Of a DNA stretch of 64,000 nt, positions 10,121 through 19,653 are shown piece by piece (within the stretch, counting starts at the first letter, position 1; each line of letters begins with the position of its first letter). The DNA lies in assembly GCA_028386065.3 (NCBI GenBank), contig JAKUCV010002119.1:1-64000 (forward strand). Reading direction: 5' to 3'. The DNA comes from Turnera subulata (Eukaryota; Streptophyta; Magnoliopsida; Malpighiales; Passifloraceae). A program made the translations under genes and the position numbers. The notes beneath the pieces were generated by a model that was given only the letters and a program-made list of their open reading frames with translations, did no database searches and was not told the DNA's origin.

Positions 10121-12751
10121 TTCCGTAATCCTAGGCTAAAATAATATTATACCTATATCTTAATTAAATTATTGATTTTAATCTTATACAAGTATATACA
10201 TATAAATCGTATAACTTACTGTAGCTATTTTCACCGGCATAGATATTGCTAGACCATATTTTTAATTAATTATAGTTTTATGTATATAAGTACTTATGAT
10301 TATATAAGATTTACTGAATGTATATATATCGTTTACAACGGTTATTTTTTCTATCTAATATATATGTATATATAGGTCATAACTTCAATTAATTACAAAT
10401 AGGATTTTTATGAATAATTATGTTTAATAAGTATTATTTACGTCATATGGACTGTGAGTATTTAACGGGTTGTAACTTGATTTATTCAAATGTATTGTCT
10501 TAAATATACACTACGTATAAGTGTACGTACATATACCTTTTTGTCATAAGCGGCCTAAGGACCGGGATATCGGCTTGGACGCTCGGTTTTGGTTTTGACT
10601 TATGTTGAATATGATTAGTATATCAAATGGAAAATAGGTTGTTAGTAATCTCCACAAAAATGAATAAGAGAATTATGGAAATAATAAAAAGAATTGATAA
10701 GCCGTCTAATAATTGTTAACCGGCATCATGCATAATCATCTTGTTTGTGCATTATAAGTGATTACTGTTGTTATATTATAGGAATATCAAGGCTTAACCG
10801 GATACCAGCTTCCGAGGAGTATCAGGTGAGGTTGCATATACATCATTCCACCCGGGATAGCCGGGATGGTTGGTCTTAGAACCATATAGGTTCCATTGCA
10901 TCTTATGGTTATTGTTGTTGATTTCTTGTGATATTTGTTGATATTTGTTGTGAGGATGGATTTCCTTCAATATGTGCCTGTATTACTCGGTTATTGTGCT
11001 TGACGTTTATTGCACTGTTGATGATTGCATTTGTTGTGATTGTTGTCGGGATGTTTATCCCAGTATTTTGATTTGGTATTTTTGGGATGTTTATTCCCGT
11101 GTTGATTTTCTGTGTCCTTTGGTTCAAAGTATAAAATGGATTAATAATAAATGTGATAAGGATGTCGATCCTTGGATTTGGATGGGATGTCTATCCCGGT
11201 ATTTTGGTTAGGGATGTCGATCCCTGTGATTTGATTTTGATGACGATAATATAATTACGACCCGATGGTTTGAAAGTTAATTTTGGGATGCTATGGTCGG
11301 TTACTTGGTTTGGTTACTTGATTTGGTTGGCATGTTGATGCCTGTGGTTGGGGTATACCAAATACCCAGTGGTTCGGATATACCGAATATCCGGTTGGCA
11401 TGTCGATGCCTGTGGTTGGGGTATACCGAATACCCAGTGGTTTGGATATACCAAATATCCGGTTTTGGGACGTGGTCCCGGTATGGTTTGATAATTTGGG
11501 ACGTGGTCCCGGTATGGTAAGAATGTTATGGTTCTCTTTGACCTGGCATCCGGAATTAACTGATAACCTGGTACGACCCTAGCTTGTCCAGTGACGGGGC
11601 CCAAAAGATAAAATTGGAAATAATAATAAATATTCTTTTGGTCTTGGCTTAGTCTTGTTTGAAGTGTGCATTTGCTTTGTTGGGTTGTGATGTGATATGT
11701 TCATTTGCATGATGTCTCATGATCATACCTTGGGAGGTTGTCAGTCCTCAGTTTAGTCGGTTGACCGTGGTCGGCATAGGTTGCCGGTTTACGGGTGTTA
11801 ATTATTGTCGTTGGTTGTGCGTAGTCCATTGTTGTTGGCATCGGTTGCCAGTTGTTCTTTGTTTGTTGGCTTCTTTTGATAATTGTTGGGTGAGTATCAC
11901 TTGTCGTTTTTGATCGGATATTGAGTATTGTTGATGTTGTGGTTACAAGTTGTTGTGGTGACTGCTGTTGCCGTGTTGTGTTGTAATTCTACCCGGGGAC
12001 CGGTTGTGATGTTGATTGGGTATGGTCCGTGCTGATTGTCGGCTACCCGGTGAGCGAGGCTCACGTGATTTGAGTTTGGTTTTGGTACCGGGTTAGATGA
12101 TCAGCAAGCACAGTAACGGTATGTTACCATGCGATGAGGAGCCTCTGTTGAGTATAGTCTGTCAGGACTAGAGTATGTATTATATAGTCTGTCGAGACTG
12201 GGTCAGATACCCAATACGTAGTTGAGTTGAAGTGTCCTGGTCAGGCACTAGTGTATGGTACAGTCGGTATTAGATGGTCAGTGCATTGCATAGTCGATGG
12301 GGTGGACATTTGCATGGTCCGCATTGTTCTTTATGACTGTATTTGTTCAGTGTTCTACTCGTATGCTGTATTGATGTGCTCTTGACTGTTAATATATGCT
12401 ATGTTGTTCATCATGGGTTATGTGTCGGTGAGATTATGGAGATCTCACCCCTCACCTGCCCCATCGGCAGGCTACGTTGTTCTTTGTGCAGGAACACATC
12501 ATGGCAGGTTGCGGCATCTCCTCTGACGGATCTGGATCCATAGTTGCATCGAGTCGATTCATGCTATTGCTGTATCATTAAAATTGCTTCCGCTGTGCTT
12601 TTGATGCTGTTGTACCCGAGGTCGGGTGTCATGTTATTATCTTTGGGCCGTTGGGCCGGATTCTCCTATTGTAAATACTGTCTGTGCCACGTGTCGGCAC
12701 TGTTATTTGGTAATTACTGTTTATTGGGTAAATTTGGGTCGGGGTGTTTCA
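7712..12751. mobile_element. Solo-LTR-like element, 5.04 kb
   Basis: It begins TGTAACGACCCGGG and ends GGGTCGGGGTGTTTCA. It is flanked by the perfect 5-bp direct repeat AAAAT (7707-7711 and 12752-12756). The two ends are short inverted repeats (TG..CA), not long direct repeats, and no gag, protease, RT or integrase frame is present. That fits a single LTR left by recombination. Contents: a CT-rich leader-like block (8290-8760), a GC-rich block to about 9150, long AT-rich sequence, direct repeats near 11040-11520 (gggatgt..atccc, gtataccgaatacccagtgg) and a 'gagatctcacccctcacctg' motif near the right end. The element at 56104-59541 has the same architecture. Long LTRs of this kind occur in plant Ty3/gypsy chromoviruses (Tekay/Del type); the lineage is inference. 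Confidence 0.8.
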
Positions 12752-12756
12752 AAAAT

Positions 12757-13083
12757 AGAATTTTTTTTATTATAATTGCGGCCTTGGCTAGCTGCATATT
12801 AACTGATAGGCTTGAAAAATTGTATCTCAATCATCATGTGCATGCACTTTGATAGGCCTGACAACAACTCCACAAATCCATCCTCACTTTTCTAAGGAGT
12901 GATCATATAGAGGGTTTTATTATTGCTTACTGTCTTCGATTAGCCCTTATCCCGGACCGTGGTAGTCAGTTACAGAGACAAAGGTATTTTGTTTGTTGTG
13001 TTACATGCCCTACTGTGTTTTGTTCTTAATATCAGAAATACCAAGTTAAATTATCATACTTGATACTTTCTGTTCTTTACAGG
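12757..13083 (+). other. Remaining 5'UTR-intron sequence of the F-box gene
   Basis: No gene. The stretch ends in a polypyrimidine-AG acceptor (tttctgttctttacag) one base before the F-box ATG. Confidence 0.4.
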
Positions 13084-14089
13084 ATGGGAGGCAGGAGGAA
13101 GTGGGAGGATTTGGAAATCAACTGTTTAGTGAACGTGCTTGGAAGAGCTGGGATGGAGTCGCTGTTATTGGTTGTGCCTTTTGCGTGTAAAGTCTTGGTA
13201 CAGAGCTAGCCTTGAGCCCAAGTGTTGGGAGCAAATTATTTTATCAGTATCACTCCCTATTCGATCTCCGTGGTTTTATATGAAGGGTAGGTTGGAGGAT
13301 ACACATAAGGTCAAAAACTTTACCATCACTAAGTTGATCAAATCGATTATTGATCGTAGCAATGGGAACTGTACTGTGTTTGAAGTTCATTGGGGCTTCA
13401 GAGAATTAGAGGTTTTGCCCTACCTTGCAGAAAAGTAAGTAATCATATCCTGGTATAATACATTTATATAGATAACTCCATCTCTCTATTAAGTTGCCAT
13501 CCCTTGAACTTTGATGGCCATGAATTTTTGTTCACATTTGTAACACCTACATCCTCTCACATCTTTTCTCTTTTGAGAACCATGACTTTCCTTTTTGGAC
13601 AAGAAGTTCTCTTAAATTGAGTTGAAAATTTATAAATTTGTAGGTGTCCTGCTTTGACGCATTTGTCGGTGCCTCGGATGTCCAATGAGTCAATATCCAT
13701 ACTACCTCAACTGATACGGAACTGGAAACATCTGGAGTTCTTGGGGATTCCGCTCAATCCAAGTGATAGACATGAAGACATCCTCATCTTTAGACAAACA
13801 TTACATGAAATCAAGGTAAACTGCAAAAAAAATTTCGAGCTTGCATATTTTTAATTCTTGTCGTCAACCGTCTGAAGACGAAATAGCTAGTATAGTCACC
13901 TATCTTCCAAAACTCAAGTACCTATATTTGTACAGAATGTTGGAAAAGAGCTATCTGACAACAATATTGCGGGGTTGTAGAGAGCTTGTGCATTTAGAAT
14001 TGGATAAACCGAATTACTGCAGGGGTTTGGAACTTGATGAAGAAACGATTAAACTAGCCTCGGGTATCAATACCTTCATTTGTAGGTAG
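13084..14089 (+). pseudogene. F-box/LRR gene, fullest copy, with exon-1 frameshift
   Basis: The ATG at 13084 opens RKWEDLEINCLVNVLGRAGM, an F-box of the plant F-box/LRR (At3g48880-like) type. The frame shifts at 13189-13192: one extra A in 'tgtaaagtcttgg' leads to a TAG at 13207. The other frame resumes with KSWYRASLEPKCWEQIIL and runs to the GTAAGT donor at 13435. Exon 2 (13644-13815) follows a 'gtag' acceptor with phase intact and encodes CPALTHLSVPRMSNESISIL, an LRR. The last exon encodes SIVTYLPKLKYLYLYR through ELDEETIKLAS to TFICR and a TAG at 14087-14089. The exon 2-3 junction (13816 to about 13877) is only about 60 bp and its phase does not fit, so a second lesion is possible. An intact version would be an SCF substrate receptor. 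Sequence error at 13189 is the main alternative. Confidence 0.7.
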
Positions 14090-14914
14090 TATATATGTTA
14101 GGGAATTTATACTATCGTATGTTGATCATGGTTCACATGGATAGATACCTTTGTTATCTGTTTCTAGTGATTTTTGTTTGGGATATTTTATATTTATATT
14201 TTGTGTGAACCTCTCTAATCTCATAACAGATTAATCCTCTATTATTTTTGAATATTTGCTTATACCTATTTGCACACAATCGGCTATGTGAGGAGTGGTA
14301 AGACACATGCAGGGCTACATTTTACACCGCACACAAATTAACTTTTTTTCTCCTTTTTTTTGTTTTTCAATCCGGTATTTGGCCAAGTAATCCGGATTCG
14401 ATCGAGGGTATGGTGGGTGAGTCTCTCGATGGGATCTTAAGCGGAATCAAGTTAATTACCACTTAGACTAACCCTCATTGATAACCTTTTTTTTTTTTTC
14501 TCTTTGTACAGGGTATTAATTCTCCCATCGGTAGATGTACACAAAAAATGAGGCTTAGAGTTCTACTATAGCAGCAACTCTTTTTTTTGGCATATAAGTT
14601 TTTAGTTAATTGTTTCTTTCATCAATTCATTCAAGTTTGACGACATATCATAGATCCCCCTTTTTTTTGGCTTGGTAGTCTTAGGATTTATTTCAGATAT
14701 ATGGAAGGCCAAAAGTTGGAGGATTTGGAAATCAACAAGTAAATGTGCTTGGACTAGATGCCAAATATAGTTTATTACACCAACAACAGGCAGGAAATGA
14801 AACTAGATACGTTTTGTCATGGAGCTTAAGCCTAGAGAACATCTCATCTCTCTCTCTTCCACGACAAGGGCAAAACATCAGATTAAGTGCAGAATCCAGC
14901 AGTATTAAGACAAT
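14090..14914. other. Convergent spacer between F-box gene and LEA14-C
   Basis: Homologous to the spacers at 252-872 and 4101-4855. An inserted 14370-14490 stretch (aatccggatt..., 'ccacttagactaacc') resembles dispersed sequences at about 16520-16700, 19080-19210 and 40900-41160. It is probably a short dispersed repeat of unknown class. No gene. Confidence 0.5.
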
Positions 14915-15657
14915 TTAAAACAGACTACGGATGGTGGGGAGCTTGATCTCTCCCTTCCTTTTAAGAGGGATGGTAATCTTTCCTACAACAGGAAGGTCAA
15001 TGCCAAGACCCAGCTCCACTTCATAGTCAATGTCCCAGTCTGCAGCAATATCCCTCACCAAGCTCACCATTGCACTGTATGGCACTTTCAGGGGCACATC
15101 GAGGACTGTACTGTCGTTAGCCTTTATGTTGCCGGGGTCTGGTATGGTTCCTGATGCAATAACCCTGACACAAACATGCACATGCACAAAATGGGTTGGT
15201 ATTTCAATATGTTATGATCATTTCTAACATCAAACAAGTGAAAAATCTAGAGACTTCGTATTGTTGCCTAGCATTGTAGCAGAATATGGTAGATAGCATT
15301 CCAAACCTTACTTCTTGACTTGAAGAAGTAAGGTGTGGATTGCTGTATACATTGTTTCTAGAACAAATCAAATTCTTGTTGATATATATTACTATGAGAG
15401 CAAAGAGGATCACTACACAAAAGTATATATGTCTACCTGTCAGCGCTTTTGACAACGTAAGAAAGGTCGCCAATAGGAAGTGGAACTATATATGGGTTAT
15501 TGATAGAGATCTTGAGCTTGTATTCTATACTGTCACGGTGAAGACTGATATCAAAATCGGTGATACTGGCGGTTGGTATCTTAACGCTACCCAATATGTT
15601 GGTGGCCTTGCCTAGCAATCCCGCCACATCGGAAGCCTTGTCGAATAACCCCGACAT
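14915..15657 (-). CDS. LEA14-like protein, copy C
   Basis: Exons 15657-15437 and 15164-14915 on the minus strand, with the conserved phase-2 split Arg. The predicted protein is 156 aa. The LEA_2 domain is well kept: MSGLFDKASDVAGLLGKATN, PTASITDFDISLHRDSIEY, INNPYIVPLPIGDLSY, VIASGTIPDPGNIKANDSTV, ADWDIDYEVELGLG, GEIKLPTIRSLF. The family role is desiccation or salt-stress protection, probably in the cytosol. At the exon junction it reads SADR where relatives have SAGR. It is the cleanest of the three recent array copies, with a TATA box about 100 bp upstream. It is convergent with the F-box gene. Confidence 0.87.
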
Positions 15658-15756
15658 TGTTGCAAATTACAGAGAGAAAGAAGACCAAGAAAAAGCTTCT
15701 AATTGGAGATCAAGAATATGTTTGGTCTTGATTGTTCACGAATGAACTTGGGGTTG

Positions 15757-15764
15757 TATTTATA
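15757..15764 (-). promoter_or_regulatory. TATA box of LEA14-C
   Basis: TATAAATA on the minus strand, about 100 bp before the ATG at 15657, in the same place as in copies A and B. Confidence 0.6.
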
Positions 15765-16203
15765 GGAGATTTTGGACGCCGTTGCTGGACTCGTGGTGAG
15801 TTACATTAGTGTTAATACAGCTCACTAACTCGTGGGTTTTCCTTCGATCGAGATTGGTTCCTAATTTTTTTGTGCACACCTTTCTTGATCAGGGATTTAT
15901 TAAGGTTTAGGATACTCTGCAGTACTTATTCCATGTGATATGGGGGTATCCTTCAGAGTTTAATCTTGCCATGTTTTTAGTATGCTAGATCTACACCTTG
16001 TCCTTTATACTTTGTTTACTCTAGTTTTAAGGTTGGATTTTGCTTGCCCCGGCCTAAAAGAAGAGTATTAACATTGATTGGTCAGTGAAATTAAATTACC
16101 AAGCACCACTAAACAAAGGAGTAAGCACTAAAACAAGCAGCAGTTAGATGTAAGAAGTATGACCAGGTTGGATGGTACAGATGAGATTATTGGTTGCAGA
16201 AAT

Positions 16204-16376
16204 GGCGTTTCACCGAGCAAGCCAGCCTAACATGTACTGCAATTTAGGGGCCTTTCACCGAACAAGCCTAACATGTACAGCAATTTAGGGATCTTTCACT
16301 GAACAAGCCTAAAATATACAGCAAAGGGGCCTTTCACCCAACAAGCCTAACATGTGTACAGTAAGTTAGGGGCCAA
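16204..16376. repeat. Four-copy minisatellite, about 40-45 bp unit
   Basis: Units share 'tttcaccgaacaagcctaac' and 'atgtacagcaattta', with small indels and substitutions between copies. The single-copy source is visible near 2060 ('agcaatttaggggccaacct'). Confidence 0.8.
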
Positions 16377-16705
16377 TCTTGAAGTGGGACTATCGAAGCC
16401 CACCCTCGTGGTAGGATAGATTCCGATTCCATCTCCGTACGCGAGGATGTATAAACTACAAACAATATCCATCTATGAGATTCTAATGAGATTGAAAATC
16501 CTTATTTTTTTTGTTGGTTTCCCGGTATCGGAGGTTTGTTCCGACTAATCCGGAGTTCCGACTAATCCGGATTTGACTTAGGTCGCATACCTGGATATGA
16601 TTGAAAAGTCTCCCAATAAAAAATTTTCAGCGTATACGAAAATTCGAATCCAACGCGAGACCTCGCCCAAATAGCTTAACATTTGGACCAATAACCCCAC
16701 CTTGG

Positions 16706-16815
16706 TAGACTGAAAATCCTTATTGATTATCGCTAAACCTCTATATCTGTGCCCACATTGGTAGACTGAAAATCCTTATTGATTATGGCTAAACCTCTAT
16801 ATCTGTGCCGGGGTT
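16706..16815. repeat. Two-copy tandem repeat, about 55 bp unit
   Basis: 'ggtagactgaaaatcctta' through 'aacctctatatctgtgcc' occurs twice in direct succession, differing mainly at ATCGCT/ATGGCT. Confidence 0.8.
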
Positions 16816-17265
16816 AAGAATTAGTTCTAATTCAAATAGCAATAGTACGTTAAATTCTACATTAGCTGGATTTCATGCTCCCTACATACTTCGTCATTTT
16901 AGTACAGTTGCTGGCCGGTCCACCACAGTCCACAAGTAAACGCTTTTTGCTTAGATGTTTTTAATGTATTTATGTGAAGAGTTCAGAGCATAACTGTTGT
17001 GTAGTAGTACTGATAGTGCCATAGTGGGTTCATGGGACTTCTACTACTATTATGTATTTTGTTCCATGATTAATGGGAAATAAGTTCCCTGACAAAATAT
17101 ATCACACTTTGGAATAAAAGGCCACACGTTGTTATTAACTAGCTTAGTAATAAAAAGGAGTTTCGTCCAAAAACCAGAAACCAACAAAAGCTATCTAAAT
17201 TTTTCCACAGGACGACATTTTCAACTAGGTAGAGGCATGCAATGGAGCTGGCTGTGGTTCTTAAG

Positions 17266-18545
17266 TTAAAACAGATCAGAGAGGGTGGGGAGCTTGATCT
17301 CTCCCTTCCTTGAAAGGGGAATGGTAATGTTTCCTACAACAGGAATGTCAATGATGAGACCCAACTCCAATTCATAGTCAATGTCCCAATCTGACCCAAT
17401 ATCCTTCACTAAGCTCACCAACACACTGTGTGGCACCTTCACCGGCACATCCAGCATGGTAGTGTCGCTGGCCTTTATGGACCCTGGGTCTGGTATTTTC
17501 CCAGATGCAATAACTCTGTTAAGAGAACCACAAACAACACAAATAAAGATTGTATTCATCAGTAGTCCAAATGAGCATTTGATATAGCGTTGTTCATAAG
17601 CATTAAATAACTTTCCCACCAAAAAAACATAAAAAAGATGCTTCTTTTTTTCGTTGTGGTTTGGCATTTCTTGGTTATATTATTAAGGCCCGCCGTTCAT
17701 TCTTGGCACCACTTTGGTAAAAGAGAAAGCATCTTTTTAGCATCTTTTTTCTTTCTTTCTTCAACAAAGAGGACCATCAACCTGTCTCAAGGGATGCCTG
17801 ATGGGCTTGGACTTTGTACAGTTTGTAAATTTTGTCTTGATTTTAATAAATTCATCCTTATATCAAAAGAAAAAGGACCATCAACCTAAGCTAAGTTTCA
17901 GTCTCCATCCCTAAACGACTAGGTTATAAGAACAGATCACAAGAATCCAAACTTTTAATTTATATATACCAATCCCATAAATTAAGTACATACAATCAAT
18001 ATTAAGTTGTATACCACAATATGGGAAATGTAACCGAACCCAAATTAAGACATCATAGCTCCCGAAATGCCTAATAACATACGATACATAGAATCTCTAA
18101 TTAAGTTTATCTACAAAACTTTTACATCTGTAATAATATGCATAAACTCCGAGAACAAAATCTCACACAGGCTATATAACATTACTGCAAAAGGCTAGAG
18201 ATTTTCTATAAGGGCATGATCTAAGTGTGCAGGGTAACGATCATCTGTGAGACGATCCACATAAATAAAGACTCTATATCAATACAAAAAAGATTTAAAT
18301 CAACAGAAAGGAAACAACAAGACAGTAGTAATATAATACCTGCCAGCGCTTTTGAAAGTGTAGTCGATCTCGCAAATGGGGAGAGGAACTCCATAGGGGT
18401 TAGTAACGGAGACCTTGGCAAGGTAATCTATACTGTCGCGGTGGACACTGCCCAGATCCAAGTCTGTGACACTAGCCTCCGGGGTCTTGACATTAGCCAC
18501 CTTCTCTGCCAAGAAAGTCTTGGCCTTGTCTATCAACTCCGCCAT
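17266..18545 (-). CDS. LEA14-like protein, copy D (most conserved)
   Basis: Exons 18545-18340 and 17515-17266 on the minus strand, phase-2 junction, 151 aa. That is the length I recall for Arabidopsis LEA14 (At1g01470). MAELIDKAKTFLAEKV, PEASVTDLDL, DSIDYLAKVSVTNPYGVPLP, EIDYTFKSAGR, IASGKIPDPGSIKA, DVPVKVPHSVLVSLVKDIG, DWDIDYELELGLIIDIPVVG and GEIKLPTLSDLF follow the family consensus closely. This is therefore probably the ancestral locus, with A-C as faster-evolving relatives. I chose the Met at 18545 because it matches family N-termini; an upstream in-frame Met at 18578 is less likely. The intron holds a LINE-tail insertion (17784-17874). It has no adjacent F-box partner. Confidence 0.93.
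17784..17874 (+). mobile_element. Short retroposon (LINE 3'-end-like) with 13-bp target duplication
   Basis: A 91-bp insertion ends in 'atcaaaagaaaaa' and is flanked by the perfect direct repeat GGACCATCAACCT (17771-17783 and 17875-17887). A variable-length target duplication plus an A-rich tail indicates target-primed reverse transcription. The paralogous intron piece at about 6466-6478 has the duplication sequence once with no insert: an empty site. The body (gatgggcttggactttgtac, ttgattttaataaattcatc) resembles the 3' ends of plant L1-type LINEs. Confidence 0.8.
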
Positions 18546-18660
18546 TTTTGCTGTGGTTACAGAGGGAAGAAAGATCACAAAGAGAGAAAGCTGTTAGGGG
18601 GGGTGAAGAGCGAATACGTGTGGATGGATATATGTTGGCCAAAAGAGAAAATCTTTGTGT

Positions 18661-18668
18661 TTTATATA
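18661..18668 (-). promoter_or_regulatory. TATA box of LEA14-D
   Basis: TATATAAA on the minus strand, about 116 bp upstream of the LEA14-D ATG. Confidence 0.55.
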
Positions 18669-18669
18669 G

Positions 18670-19653
18670 GAGAGCCTGTGACGTGATTGATGGATTCTTG
18701 GTCAGTGAGATGCGGTGTTTATACGTGTGTAACTCATGGGTCTCCCGTGTAATCAGATCTGTGCCTTCGTCTTTTTTCTCTTTTTGGATCATAACTTCAC
18801 ATACACGGATTGGATTTATGATTTAAGATAATGATGGCTTGTTTCCCATATCTGTTACGAACGAAAGTCATGCCATGTTCATGGTATGTGTGATTGGGCC
18901 TGATGGGCACTTGCAGACTCTCCCATCTGTTCCTTTATTAAATCTTTGGTTGCCTTGATCCATGCCTTAGCATTAAAACTTTCAGCAGATTGAAAAGTTG
19001 ACTTCCCAATTCCCATCCAATAAAATAACCACTCCTGCATCCATCAGGAAAATGATGCAGCCTGTCTTTTTTCCCCCCCCGAAGCTTTGCCCCGACTAAT
19101 TCAAAATCGATCCGTGTCACGCACCTAAGTATGGTGAGTGACTCTCCCAACTTTTGGGTACACAAAACTCAAACCCGAGACCTACTAATGATGCAGCCTG
19201 TTTGATCCATCGGATAAGCATTTGGCGAATAACCATCAAAGGAATTACTAAAAGAAATAAGCCACGGGCCCATGAGATGCAGAAAGTAGAACCAAGGTTG
19301 ACTAAATCCACTTACATGTCAAATGATGATCGGTAACAGGCTTGGTTTCAGCTGAAATCGACAGCACTGATTTTATTGAGATTCTTTTACCGACAAGGCG
19401 TGGCATCTACGGCACCTAGAAATTTAGAAGCGATGATTAAAGTGAGTCTGCCTTTAGGAGGATTCATTCCTTATTTCCACCTGTACGCGAGGACGTATAA
19501 GCATATGTACTGGACATTTCGAGATTCTTTTCTTTTATTTGAAAGATTGCCAGAAAGATAAACTTGTGTATAAAGTCTCGCTTGACTTCAATAATGACCA
19601 GTAATTAGTTCTTTTATACTCTTCAAATAACAGGAAGGTAATTGTAAAGTTAA
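18670..19653. other. Intergenic region, LEA14-D to proline iminopeptidase
   Basis: No gene. The first 200 bp are LEA14-D promoter. 19080-19210 resembles the dispersed repeat also seen at 16520-16700 and 40900-41160 (gccccgactaattc, cgcacctaagtatggtgagt). Confidence 0.5.

Larger units (their letters stand above)
15770..17265. other. Intergenic region between LEA14-C and LEA14-D
   Basis: No gene. It contains duplicated LEA14 upstream sequence (to about 16480), the two local tandem repeats listed separately, and a dispersed repeat at about 16520-16700 (ccggatttgacttaggtcgc...). AT-rich 3' flank of LEA14-D follows. Confidence 0.5.
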
